A stretch of DNA of 64,000 bases from CAG-632 sp963626805 (GTDB taxonomy: Bacteria; Bacillota; Clostridia; Lachnospirales; Lachnospiraceae). Positions 49,872-58,527 of this stretch are shown in pieces. Location: NCBI GenBank assembly GCA_963626805.1, contig CAVFXS010000006.1:1-64000 (forward strand), given 5' to 3'. The translations under genes were made by a program, and so were the position numbers. The notes beneath the pieces were generated by a model. The model was not told the DNA's origin, ran no database searches, and saw only the letters and a list, made by a program, of their open reading frames with translations. Positions within the stretch are counted from its first letter, which is position 1; each line of letters starts with the position of its first letter.

Positions 49872-50363
49872 ATGGAAATCGAACGCAAATTTTTAATCAG
49901 ACACATTCCGGAATCGCTGGATTCCTATCCACATATTGAAATCGAACAGGGATATATCAATACCGCACCGGTACTCCGTATCCGTCGATGGAATGACACT
50001 TATCTGTTCACATATAAATCTGCCGGTCTGATGAGCCGGGAAGAAGTCGAACTTCCCCTTACTGCAGAGGCTTATCAACATCTGGTTCCCAAATGTGACG
50101 GAAATCTGATCAGCAAGACCCGTTATCAGATTCCGGAAGAACATGGCTATACGATCGAACTGGACCTTTTTCATGGTGCCTTTGACGGACTGGCTCTGGC
50201 CGAGGTCGAGTTTCCTTCCGAGGACGCTGCCAATGCCTACCTGCCTCCGGACTGGTTTACCTGCGAGGTAACTCTGGCGCCGGCCTTCCACAACAGCCAG
50301 ATGTCCACTGAGCAGCCGGAATATATTTTAAGCCTCGCAAAGCAACTGCTTCACAAGGCTTAA
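49872..50363 (+). CDS. CYTH-domain protein
   Basis: The 163-residue protein starts with the ExExK motif (MEIERKFLI) and has the run of charged strands (VLRIRRW, FTYKSAG) of the triphosphate-tunnel fold. Such proteins bind or hydrolyse triphosphates, tripolyphosphate or ThTP; bacterial members are also near (p)ppGpp or adenylate cyclase genes, none of which is here. AGGAGAGAAAGGA lies upstream. It converges on the DUF1189 gene with 16 bp between stops and no terminator evident. Confidence 0.88.
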   Translation: MEIERKFLIRHIPESLDSYPHIEIEQGYINTAPVLRIRRWNDTYLFTYKSAGLMSREEVELPLTAEAYQHLVPKCDGNLISKTRYQIPEEHGYTIELDLFHGAFDGLALAEVEFPSEDAANAYLPPDWFTCEVTLAPAFHNSQMSTEQPEYILSLAKQLLHKA

Positions 50364-50379
50364 TCTCCTGAAATACTTC

Positions 50380-51225
50380 TTAATTCCTGTTAAAAAAACG
50401 ACGATTCTGATCCTGATCGGAATCTCCTGTCCGAGGCACAAGCATAGAACTCATGCCTCTTGTCATATAATTGCAGGTAATAAAAATTCCGATAATACTT
50501 CCCACATAATAAAGCAGGGAAATTCCCACTACTTCAAGCACTGCCTCTAACAAAATTTCAACGGATTTCGCATATAAAGCAATTACATAGATCTGTCCGA
50601 ACTTCAGATTCAGCTTCAATGCCCGATTCATCAGATAACCAAACAGTGAAAAGAACAATGCACTAATCAGATATGCAATGACATCTCCGACAAAGCTGAA
50701 GATTCCATAGAATATCAGGTAGATCGGTGCCGCCCGGTATACCACATCATTATTAATCGTAATTCCATTCATCAGTGACAGATCATATGTCACGGAAGAT
50801 ATATTATTGACTGCATTGGTCCGGCTGATCATATAAACGATATTCATTCCATCACCCATCTCAGCCGCCTTGCTCTGTGCCTCTTCTACCGTATAGGCAT
50901 CTGCGGAGGTATCAATTATGATTCGGACACCATTCCGTTCAATATCTACCGGAGTATCTACCTGAAGCTCTCCATTCTCGAATGAAAAACTCGGAATTCC
51001 ATTATAGATCAGGTTCTTAAGCCCACCGACACTCTGAAGATATGCCGCACACGGAATCACAAACCGGATTACCGTGATCAGGACCAGCAGGATCAGAAAA
51101 TAGCATATATGTTTTCCAACCGACTGCTGAAATAACGATTTATACCATAATGGCTTACTGAGTGCGATTCGAATCTGCTCAATGAATTTTAATTTACTTT
51201 TCTGAAAGCTTCTGTTTTCTTCCAT
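50380..51225 (-). CDS. DUF1189-family membrane protein
   Basis: The 281-residue protein has a membrane helix at about 43-65, an extracytoplasmic region at about 70-170, and further helices at about 170-265. This is the layout of DUF1189 proteins in Firmicutes. Function is unknown. It follows the sensor-like protein by 3 bp, so the two are probably made together, and it could be its partner. GGACGGAATGACAT lies before the ATG, with a weak ribosome site. Confidence 0.7.
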   Translation of the reverse strand: MEENRSFQKSKLKFIEQIRIALSKPLWYKSLFQQSVGKHICYFLILLVLITVIRFVIPCAAYLQSVGGLKNLIYNGIPSFSFENGELQVDTPVDIERNGVRIIIDTSADAYTVEEAQSKAAEMGDGMNIVYMISRTNAVNNISSVTYDLSLMNGITINNDVVYRAAPIYLIFYGIFSFVGDVIAYLISALFFSLFGYLMNRALKLNLKFGQIYVIALYAKSVEILLEAVLEVVGISLLYYVGSIIGIFITCNYMTRGMSSMLVPRTGDSDQDQNRRFFNRN

Positions 51226-51228
51226 ATG

Positions 51229-53025
51229 TCATTCCGTCCTTTCAACGTTTATCTTCTTTTTCGGAAACCGGACCGTTACGATCGTCCCTTTTCCGGTCCG
51301 ACTGACCACCTCAAGAACCGCACCGGTCTTGTCTGCCAGTCGTTCGCGGATCCGTTTCATACTGGTCGGTGTTTCCTTCCGATACAGCATATACGGATCA
51401 AATCCGATTCCTTCATCTACAATCTGAACTGCATAGGAATCCCGCCGCTCATAGCTGCGCACGATTACCTTACCCTGATTCTCATTTTTCCCGATTCCAT
51501 GCTTTACTGCATTTTCAACAATTGCCTCCAGACTTCTGGACGGCACCTGAAAATCATGGAATTTATCCTCGATCTCCGTCTCCAATCCCGGCATGCGGAG
51601 CTGCTGTATCTCCAGATAGGTCTTAATATGTCCTAATTCCTCCTCAAACGGGATCAAAGTATCCTCCCGGATTGAATTAAGATTATAACGAAGATAGGCA
51701 GAAAAAGCAAATATTAATTTTGCTGCCTGTCCGGATCCTTTCTTAACCAGTGCCAGAATCAGATTCAGAGTTGAAAACAGAAAGTTCGGATTCATCATGG
51801 CGACCGCCTCTGCCCGCTGACTCTGATATTCGCCTTCTATCTGATTTACCTTCTGCTTCACATTCCGGATATAAGTCTCAATGACAACCGCCAATAACAG
51901 GAAGCAGTATAGCATCACACTGATCTGCCAGAAGGTTCCCTCAATCTGATACAAATGCTTCGGCCGTACAAAAAGCTGAATCAGTCCCGCTATGCATAGA
52001 AGCAGATTGCTGATCGCCAATCCCCGAAGCTCGACCTTCTGATACTTCAGCCAGCCGAAAATCATGCAGACCGTATATAAAACAAATCCGATTCCGCATA
52101 TTACATTGACCGCCTCATAGGTCACTGCAAGCTCCAGCAGTCGGAGCACCTGCAGCACCGTCAGAATCACATAGCCCACACTGGCGGTCAAGATTCCCAC
52201 ATCCACCAGCTGCAACAGTCTTCTTGTCTGCATATAGCTCCGTATAAGCAACAGCCATACCACCGGCAGCAACAGCCGCATCAGCATATGCACCAGCCAG
52301 AACATATAATTCATTCCCATATAGGCTGCAAGCAGCGGATTTCCGGACAGATTCCAGAGTGTCACGGTCACTGCAAAGATTCCATAATACAGAAACTGTG
52401 AATTGTCCTTTAACTGTCTGCGCATGCTTAACGCCACAACACCCAGTCCTATACATACCAGAACCAGTACAAGGGACAGGATCACTCCCCAGCCGTTCTC
52501 TCTCCACTGCAGATACCGTAATGCATCCCGGCTTCCGACATATACCTGATCAAAGACTCCGGAATACCGGGAATAATCCGATACCTGTGTAATCGTAAGC
52601 AGCTGTCCTGCGTATTCTCCCTCAATCGGGATCAGATTCCATTTCGGCACCGCCGCATGTACAAACGGTCGTTTCTCATCAACCGCATACTGGTAGATTA
52701 CCTTCTCTCCGATTTTTATCTGAACTTCATTATATATGGAACGAAATGCAATCGCATAATCATTTCCGAGCTTCTCCGGAAGATAATGAGACAGGCTGAC
52801 TGCCTCTCCCTTCTGAAACTCCAGATGACACGGAAGATCGGTTGCCGTATCATAATCCTCATTGCTTTCCACGATCCATGCATCATTCATGGTCTCCACA
52901 TCATATCCGGTTGCTTTCTCATCTCGTCCCTGATATAACACACCTGTAATGATGCAGAGCAACAGCATCGTTCCTGCCATAATTGCCAGTATCATATTCA
53001 ATTGCGACCTGCTCATGTTTTTCAT
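51229..53025 (-). CDS. 7TMR-DISM sensor with LytS-type kinase domain lacking the phospho-acceptor His
   Basis: The 598-residue protein has one N-terminal helix (about 10-30), an extracellular beta domain (about 45-170), and seven membrane helices (about 178-385), the 7TMR-DISM layout. It ends in a LytS/YehU-type kinase (about 395-590). In that family the phospho-acceptor lies in NPHFLFN; here it reads NPNFLFS, with N414 in the His position. The ATP-binding N-box (EAIVENAVKHG) and G-box (DEGIGFD) remain. It may be an ATP-binding pseudokinase. No response regulator is next to it; DUF1189 follows by 3 bp. Confidence 0.85.
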   Translation of the reverse strand: MKNMSRSQLNMILAIMAGTMLLLCIITGVLYQGRDEKATGYDVETMNDAWIVESNEDYDTATDLPCHLEFQKGEAVSLSHYLPEKLGNDYAIAFRSIYNEVQIKIGEKVIYQYAVDEKRPFVHAAVPKWNLIPIEGEYAGQLLTITQVSDYSRYSGVFDQVYVGSRDALRYLQWRENGWGVILSLVLVLVCIGLGVVALSMRRQLKDNSQFLYYGIFAVTVTLWNLSGNPLLAAYMGMNYMFWLVHMLMRLLLPVVWLLLIRSYMQTRRLLQLVDVGILTASVGYVILTVLQVLRLLELAVTYEAVNVICGIGFVLYTVCMIFGWLKYQKVELRGLAISNLLLCIAGLIQLFVRPKHLYQIEGTFWQISVMLYCFLLLAVVIETYIRNVKQKVNQIEGEYQSQRAEAVAMMNPNFLFSTLNLILALVKKGSGQAAKLIFAFSAYLRYNLNSIREDTLIPFEEELGHIKTYLEIQQLRMPGLETEIEDKFHDFQVPSRSLEAIVENAVKHGIGKNENQGKVIVRSYERRDSYAVQIVDEGIGFDPYMLYRKETPTSMKRIRERLADKTGAVLEVVSRTGKGTIVTVRFPKKKINVERTE

Positions 53026-53040
53026 ACGTCTTATGTTCCC

Positions 53041-53847
53041 CTATATTAATCCGAAATGTTGCATCGCATATTCCAGTCCATCCTCATAAATACTTTTTGT
53101 TACAAATTCCACTGCATCACATACCACCTGTGCACTGCCTCCCATTGCAACACTGTGTGCCGCATAATTTAACATCGGAAGATCATTGGTGCTGTCCCCG
53201 AATGCATAGCTTCTTTCATGCGGAATTCCAAAATAATCCAGTAAAAACTTCATTCCGCTCGCCTTACTGAAGCCTGCAGGAACAATCTCGCACATCTGAT
53301 AGTCATCGTTGCTGCCGCGATCAATAAACTCATATCTGCCCTGTATATAGCTTAAGAATTCCGATATATCCTGCCCTGCCGGAATCCAGCCGGTCAGCTT
53401 ATCGAAATGAAACTCCGGAGCATTCACATCTACCACAACTCTGCCGTCCTCCGTAAAGTACCGGATCAGACCCTCCATCATCGGATTATCTGTCGCATCC
53501 TGATGATCAAATCCGTTCATATCGGCTGCCTCATACAAGGTCTGAATACCACACCTCTGTATCACCCGGACGGTCTCTCTGCACTGTTCTGCCGGAATCC
53601 GGTGTCGAAGCAGTTCCTCTCCGTGATAGTAGATATTGGTTCCACAACCGCATACAAATCCATCAAATCCAAGATTCCGGATCATCGGCTCCACATTTAA
53701 AAATACTCTGCCGGTATTTACAAATACCAGATGTCCTTTCTCCTTTGCGGCAGCCAGTGCCCGCCTGGTACTGTCCGGGATCTGACGCTTTCCATCGTCT
53801 GTTAAGATTGTTCCGTCTATGTCAAAAAACAGTATCCGTTGTTCCAT
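53041..53847 (-). CDS. Cof-type HAD-IIB hydrolase
   Basis: From the ATG at 53847 the protein has 268 residues. It begins with the nucleophile motif FFDIDGTILTDDG and ends with the Cof motif FGDSTNDLPML. A sugar-phosphate or similar small phosphatase is likely. AAAGGAG precedes this ATG, and an extended -10 lies at 53879-53887, so a longer frame from 53922 is rejected. It is 15 bp upstream of the sensor gene and probably heads that operon. Confidence 0.9.
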   Translation of the reverse strand: MEQRILFFDIDGTILTDDGKRQIPDSTRRALAAAKEKGHLVFVNTGRVFLNVEPMIRNLGFDGFVCGCGTNIYYHGEELLRHRIPAEQCRETVRVIQRCGIQTLYEAADMNGFDHQDATDNPMMEGLIRYFTEDGRVVVDVNAPEFHFDKLTGWIPAGQDISEFLSYIQGRYEFIDRGSNDDYQMCEIVPAGFSKASGMKFLLDYFGIPHERSYAFGDSTNDLPMLNYAAHSVAMGGSAQVVCDAVEFVTKSIYEDGLEYAMQHFGLI

Positions 53848-53878
53848 CTGTGACTCCTTTGTAGTAATCAGTGCAATC

Positions 53879-53887
53879 AGTATAGCA
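53879..53887 (-). promoter_or_regulatory. Extended -10 promoter of the HAD-sensor operon
   Basis: TGCTATACT on the minus strand, 32 bp before the ATG. The -35 region falls in the T-run of the upstream terminator and is poor. Confidence 0.55.
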
Positions 53888-53903
53888 CTCTTTATTACAA
53901 AAA

Positions 53904-53936
53904 AACAACCCAAAGACACCAATCCTTTGGGTTGTT
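53904..53936 (-). terminator. Terminator of the ABC operon
   Basis: A perfect 12-bp stem (AACAACCCAAAG / CTTTGGGTTGTT) with a 9-nt loop is followed on the minus strand by seven T. It begins 32 bp after the permease stop codon. Confidence 0.9.
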
Positions 53937-53968
53937 CACATATCTTTTATTTTTTATGCATAAAAATC

Positions 53969-55288
53969 TTATTCATTTCGGATTGCTGCCAGTGGACTCA
54001 GCTTCGTCGCACGCTGTGCCGGGAAAAATCCGGCTAACATACCGATCAGCGTTGAGAAAGCGATTGCCACAAGCACCAGCCAGAACGGGATCACCGATAT
54101 GTTCTGTCCTTCATAGCCTACCAGTGCCGGCAGGAACAGATTACATACAAAGGATAGAATGTAACTGATAATCAATCCGATCACGCCACCGATAAATCCG
54201 ATAAAGGCTGCCTCGGTCAGGAACATCATACGGATATTCCCCAGACTGCATCCAAGCACCTTCATAACACCGATTTCCTTGGTTCTCTCATAAATAGACA
54301 TTGTCATGGTGTTTGCAATACCAATGGCCGCAACCAGCAGAGAGATCGCACCGATACCACCAAGTACCGCCTCAATGATCAGCATCTCCTGCTGTGCCTG
54401 CTTAATCCATTCACTCTCACTGTAGCACTGATATCCCATTTCACTGATCTGGTTCTTTACATCTTCTACATTATCAATATCATCGACAGAAACGATCACC
54501 TGATCATAGCAGAAATATTTATACGGATTCCCGCTCTTATCTGTCGGTTGTCCCGGAATCGCCTGTCCCCGGTAGTTCTCCTTCAGATATTTCTTCAGAG
54601 AATCAATATCTGCATATACATTGTAGGAATATGAATTATAAGAGTCCGTTCCACCGTCTACCATACCTACAATTGGAAATATATTCTTTCTTGCCGGCTG
54701 TTCCACGGAGTTTCCTTCCGAATCTGTTGTCCAGGTGGAATCAAACTGTGTAAATACGGTCTTATTCATCATATCTACAACCGGATCACCGGAATCTGTA
54801 AGATCCGACGTGCTAGCCGGATTATAGAAATTCGACGGTACACTGTTACCCACTAAAAGCTCCAGCTTATTACTGTTTGCTGTCGGGATTCTGCCACCCT
54901 CAGCCAATGGAATCTGTGCCATATATTCCTGTGTCACACCATAGATCTGAACCCAGCTCTGGTACTTCCCCTGTGTCATATTGGCATTTACTGATAAGAT
55001 TGGCGAAACCATTTTAACATGCTCCAGCTGTTCGAATTCCGTCACCTTATCATCTGTCAGTTGCTGTTGACTACCGTTTTCGGCACTCCAGTTATATACC
55101 TGTATATCTGTCATACTTATCTGAGACTGTATCTGTCCGAGCATTGCACTCTGCAGACCAATACCAAGCGACAACATAACCACAATGGATGCAGTTCCTA
55201 CTACAACACCCAGTACCGTTAAAATTGTCCGTACCTTCCGTTTCCATAGATTTGATACGCTCATCGAAATGATGTCAGAAAATCTCAT
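53969..55288 (-). CDS. MacB/FtsX-type ABC transporter permease
   Basis: The 439-residue protein has one N-terminal helix (about 20-42), a large extracytoplasmic MacB-PCD domain (about 45-290), and three C-terminal helices with the FtsX signature (SIYERTKEIGVMKVLGCS). It pairs with the ATPase at 56757-57500. Such complexes move hydrophobic substrates or signal, not drive classic transport. Its ATG overlaps the CARDB-like gene stop as ATGA. AAT-rich Asn/Gln repeats in the periplasmic-like domain are unremarkable. Confidence 0.9.
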   Translation of the reverse strand: MRFSDIISMSVSNLWKRKVRTILTVLGVVVGTASIVVMLSLGIGLQSAMLGQIQSQISMTDIQVYNWSAENGSQQQLTDDKVTEFEQLEHVKMVSPILSVNANMTQGKYQSWVQIYGVTQEYMAQIPLAEGGRIPTANSNKLELLVGNSVPSNFYNPASTSDLTDSGDPVVDMMNKTVFTQFDSTWTTDSEGNSVEQPARKNIFPIVGMVDGGTDSYNSYSYNVYADIDSLKKYLKENYRGQAIPGQPTDKSGNPYKYFCYDQVIVSVDDIDNVEDVKNQISEMGYQCYSESEWIKQAQQEMLIIEAVLGGIGAISLLVAAIGIANTMTMSIYERTKEIGVMKVLGCSLGNIRMMFLTEAAFIGFIGGVIGLIISYILSFVCNLFLPALVGYEGQNISVIPFWLVLVAIAFSTLIGMLAGFFPAQRATKLSPLAAIRNE

Positions 55289-56751
55289 TCCTCATTCTCC
55301 TTATCTGCATCTGATAACAAGTCTTCATCTATCTCATCCTCTAATTCTTCTGCTTCCTTCGCTGCCTTACGCTTCTTGTTTCCGGATACAATAATCACGA
55401 TCACAACCACAATCACTGCAATTGCTACCAATACTCCAACTACAATTACCCAAGCGGAAGGTCCATTATGTACCGGCTCTAAATCCATATCGCCGTTATC
55501 GATATCTCCTGAATCATAGGAGCTCTCCGTTACCCAGAGCGTAGTTTCTTCCTCATAGGTACATTCCTCGCCTGCTGAATCCTCATAGGTAATAACCAGC
55601 TTTACCTTACCATCATCCTCTGTAGCCTGAACTCCGGTCACTGTTACATCTGCATATCCCGTAGCCCCGGCTGCAATATTACCCACGAAGGTCTCCTCAC
55701 ATTCTACTGTATCGCCTACGAGTTTCGCCTGTACATTACTTAATGTACTCTTACCAAGGTTATTGATGCTGAAGCTTACACTTCCCTGATCATTTAAGGA
55801 AATTGTATCCGGAGATATTGTCACTTCTGTAATCTTGATTCTTGCCTCCTGATAGACCGGAATTGAGATATTCTCGGTTGATTCATATGCTGTTGCTTCA
55901 CTGTCCTCATAATTGCAGGTCAATGTCAGGACATATGGCTTCGGATCCAGGCTGGATAATGCGGACATCTCCATTACAAGATCTGTTGTCTGACCTGCTC
56001 CTAAACTTGCAATAAAATCTGTACTGGAGCCTGATGTCGGAAGAAATTCTCCATTTGCTGCCGCCAGACTGATCTTCATGTTGGAAACTGCGGTCCGGCT
56101 GGATGTATTCTTCAGATGCAGTGTCAGCTTGAAATTCTGTCCGGCTAATACCTTACCCGGATCTGTTTCAAAACCGGTTACAATCACACGCGGAGTAGAA
56201 ACCGCAGGTGCTTCGGTTGCCGGAGCCTCGGTTGCCTCGGTCGGTGCCGGTGCACCCTCAAACTTCACATTCACTGTTTTTACAATGGATTTCTTCTCTT
56301 TATCCTTTACATACTCAATTGTAAACTCTACCGGCTGGTATCCGCTTGCCACATCACTTCTTACTACAAAATTGTAATTCGCTGTCAGTTCCTTCGTTGT
56401 CTCATTTCCTTCTACTACCATATAAGCAGCATCATTTGTCTCAAATGGGAAAGAAGACGAAATCACCGGTGAAATACTGGTAATATATCCATTGCCCTTC
56501 ACTCTGGCTACAAAGCCGATGGTAGAGCCTTCTCCATACTTTGCTCCCGGTGCATTTACACCTGTCAGTAAAATATCGGTATCATTGCCCTGCTGTGCAC
56601 TTGTATCCTCTGTACCTGCCTCTGTAGTAGCATCCGACTGCTTTGCAGATACCGGCATTACCAGTGAACTGCCGATCAGTAATGCACTTAATGCCAGAGC
56701 TCCCAGCTTCTTGCCAAGACCTCTCCCCAATGTCTGATTCCATTTTCTCAT
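55285..56751 (-). CDS. Surface protein with CARDB-like repeats and C-terminal anchor
   Basis: From the ATG at 56751 the protein has 488 residues. There is a signal peptide (about 1-36, ending VSA-KQ), an acidic linker, and three CARDB/COG1361-type beta domains at about 45-170, 190-295 and 300-410. One membrane helix (about 435-462) follows, then a strongly charged cytosolic tail (KKRKAAKEAEELEDEIDED). It sits between ABC ATPase and permease genes with 5-bp and 4-bp junctions, so it is an integral part of that system, perhaps replacing the MacA-type adaptor. Role is inference. Confidence 0.75.
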   Translation of the reverse strand: MRKWNQTLGRGLGKKLGALALSALLIGSSLVMPVSAKQSDATTEAGTEDTSAQQGNDTDILLTGVNAPGAKYGEGSTIGFVARVKGNGYITSISPVISSSFPFETNDAAYMVVEGNETTKELTANYNFVVRSDVASGYQPVEFTIEYVKDKEKKSIVKTVNVKFEGAPAPTEATEAPATEAPAVSTPRVIVTGFETDPGKVLAGQNFKLTLHLKNTSSRTAVSNMKISLAAANGEFLPTSGSSTDFIASLGAGQTTDLVMEMSALSSLDPKPYVLTLTCNYEDSEATAYESTENISIPVYQEARIKITEVTISPDTISLNDQGSVSFSINNLGKSTLSNVQAKLVGDTVECEETFVGNIAAGATGYADVTVTGVQATEDDGKVKLVITYEDSAGEECTYEEETTLWVTESSYDSGDIDNGDMDLEPVHNGPSAWVIVVGVLVAIAVIVVVIVIIVSGNKKRKAAKEAEELEDEIDEDLLSDADKENEE

Positions 56752-56756
56752 CTTCG

Positions 56757-57500
56757 TTATACCTCCTTGCCGGCAGTTTTTTCTGCAGCGGTCTTCCATC
56801 TTTCTGTATTGTCTTCAATCTCGATAATCTTTCCGTCTCTGATATGTATGATCCGGTCCGCATAGGATGCCAGTTGATTATCATGTGTTACCATAACCAG
56901 TGTCTTATGATGCTTGTTCACAACGTTTCGCATCAGATTCATCATTTCTGCCGATGTCACCGAATCCAAATTACCGGTCGGTTCATCTGCAAATACGATA
57001 TCCGGATCCAGCACCAATGCTCTTGCCATTCCGACTCTCTGCTGCTGTCCACCTGACATCTGGTTGGGTCGATGCGTCTTATGCTTCTCTAATCCTACCA
57101 GCTTGATCATGCGTTCTGCTTTCTTCATTCGTTCCGCTTTCGAAACTCCCCGGAAGGAAAGAGGCAATGCAACATTCTCGATTGCATTCATTGTACCCAT
57201 CAGATTAAACGACTGGAAAATAAATCCAACATGCTCTCTTCGGAATGCAACCAGTTCACTCTCTGTCATCTTCTCAATATGCCGTCCACGAATTGCAATC
57301 TGTCCCTTTGTCGGCTGCTCCAGTCCCGCCAGCATATTCAGCAGGGTTGATTTTCCGGAACCGGATGTACCGACAATCGCACAGAACTCACCTTCATAGA
57401 CTTTAAAGGAGACACCATTTAAGGCTCGTACTTTCGTTGTGCCGACCTTGTAAATCTTATACAGGTCTTCGACTTCCACAACTACCCTTTTCTCGTCCAA
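56757..57500 (-). CDS. ABC transporter ATPase (LolD/MacB type)
   Basis: From the TTG at 57500 the protein has 247 residues: Walker A GTSGSGKST, Q-loop FQSFNLMG, signature MSGGQQQRVGMA, Walker B VFADEPTGNLDS, H-loop VTHD. The LDS after Walker B is typical of LolD/MacB ATPases. The TTG is chosen because AGGAGG is centred about eight bases upstream and would be inside codons of the longer frame from 57524. A palindrome overlaps the promoter (57531-57560). It heads the three-gene operon. Confidence 0.93.
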   Translation of the reverse strand: MDEKRVVVEVEDLYKIYKVGTTKVRALNGVSFKVYEGEFCAIVGTSGSGKSTLLNMLAGLEQPTKGQIAIRGRHIEKMTESELVAFRREHVGFIFQSFNLMGTMNAIENVALPLSFRGVSKAERMKKAERMIKLVGLEKHKTHRPNQMSGGQQQRVGMARALVLDPDIVFADEPTGNLDSVTSAEMMNLMRNVVNKHHKTLVMVTHDNQLASYADRIIHIRDGKIIEIEDNTERWKTAAEKTAGKEV

Positions 57501-57530
57501 TACTCTACCTCCTATCATATTCATTCTTCA

Positions 57531-57560
57531 TGTGGTAGTATAGCATACTCCTCTACCACA
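57531..57560. promoter_or_regulatory. Palindrome over the extended -10 of the ABC operon
   Basis: TGTGGTAG (57531-57538) and CTACCACA (57553-57560) are 8-bp inverted arms 14 bp apart. The minus-strand extended -10 TGCTATACT (57537-57545) lies inside, so a protein on this site would block RNA polymerase. It looks like an operator; the regulator is not next to it. Confidence 0.55.
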
Positions 57561-57598
57561 AAATATAGTAGAATTCGTTCAAATTTCTTAAATTATTC

Positions 57599-58486
57599 TT
57601 ACAACCACTTCTGATATGGCGATGGTCCGTCCAGAAATACAATTCCGATAATTCCGGCTCCTGTATGGGCTCCGATTGCACAGCCTACATAATTTTCCAT
57701 AAACTGCCCGGCACCATAGGCCTCGGTCAGCATTTTTTCTACCCGCTTCATCGTATCATAATCATCCCCATGACAGATACCGATCAGCTGCTCTCCCGGA
57801 TTCTCACACCACTCTCCAACCAGCTCTACCATCCGCTTTAAAGACTTGTTCCGGCCACGTACCTTCTCGATCGCCTTTAAAGAACCATTCTCATCCATAT
57901 GAATAATCGGCTTAATATCCAGAACGCCGCCAACTACCATACTGGTCCGGCTGAGTCTGCCACCCTGGAATAGATACTCCAGAGTCTCCACCGTGATCAC
58001 ATGGCAAATATGCTCTCTGTGATATTCCAATGCCTCAATTACGGTCTCCTTATCCGCACCGTTTTTCTGCATCAGCAGGGCATAATACACCAACATAGCA
58101 AATCCAAGCGATGCACATTTCGAATCAACGATCGTAATATCCCAGTCCGGGAACTCCTCCAACAGCTCCTCCTTCGCCAGTCTGGCTGCATTAAACGTAC
58201 CGGCCAATCCGGTTGAAAAGCATACATATATTACGGTCTCTCCGCGTTCTGCATATGGTCTGAAATGCTCCTTGAACATATACGTATTGATGTGATACGT
58301 AGAAATCGTCCGCTTCTCTCTCTGATAGGCATAGAAATCCTTCGGGAATATGGTTTCTCCGTCAAAGTAATCCTTGCCGTCAATTACGACCGGTGTCGGA
58401 ATCACATGCAGATGATACTGATCAATGATCTCCTTTGGCATATCGGTTGCTGAGTCCGTGATAATTGTATAGTTTGTTGTACCCAT
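57599..58486 (-). CDS. DegV-family fatty-acid-binding protein
   Basis: The 295-residue protein begins YTIITDSATDMPKE and has the DegV signatures GLAGTFNAARLA and LEYLFQGGRLSR. DegV (FakB-like) proteins bind a fatty acid for FakA phosphorylation in Firmicutes. It may link to exogenous fatty acid use; no fakA is adjacent. GGACAGGAAGG precedes the ATG. It lies 74 bp before the promoter region of the ABC operon on the same strand and 41 bp after nadE. Confidence 0.92.
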   Translation of the reverse strand: MGTTNYTIITDSATDMPKEIIDQYHLHVIPTPVVIDGKDYFDGETIFPKDFYAYQREKRTISTYHINTYMFKEHFRPYAERGETVIYVCFSTGLAGTFNAARLAKEELLEEFPDWDITIVDSKCASLGFAMLVYYALLMQKNGADKETVIEALEYHREHICHVITVETLEYLFQGGRLSRTSMVVGGVLDIKPIIHMDENGSLKAIEKVRGRNKSLKRMVELVGEWCENPGEQLIGICHGDDYDTMKRVEKMLTEAYGAGQFMENYVGCAIGAHTGAGIIGIVFLDGPSPYQKWL

Positions 58487-58527
58487 GAATTGTTTCCTTC
58501 CTGTCCTTATGTCTTCAAAAATCCTGC

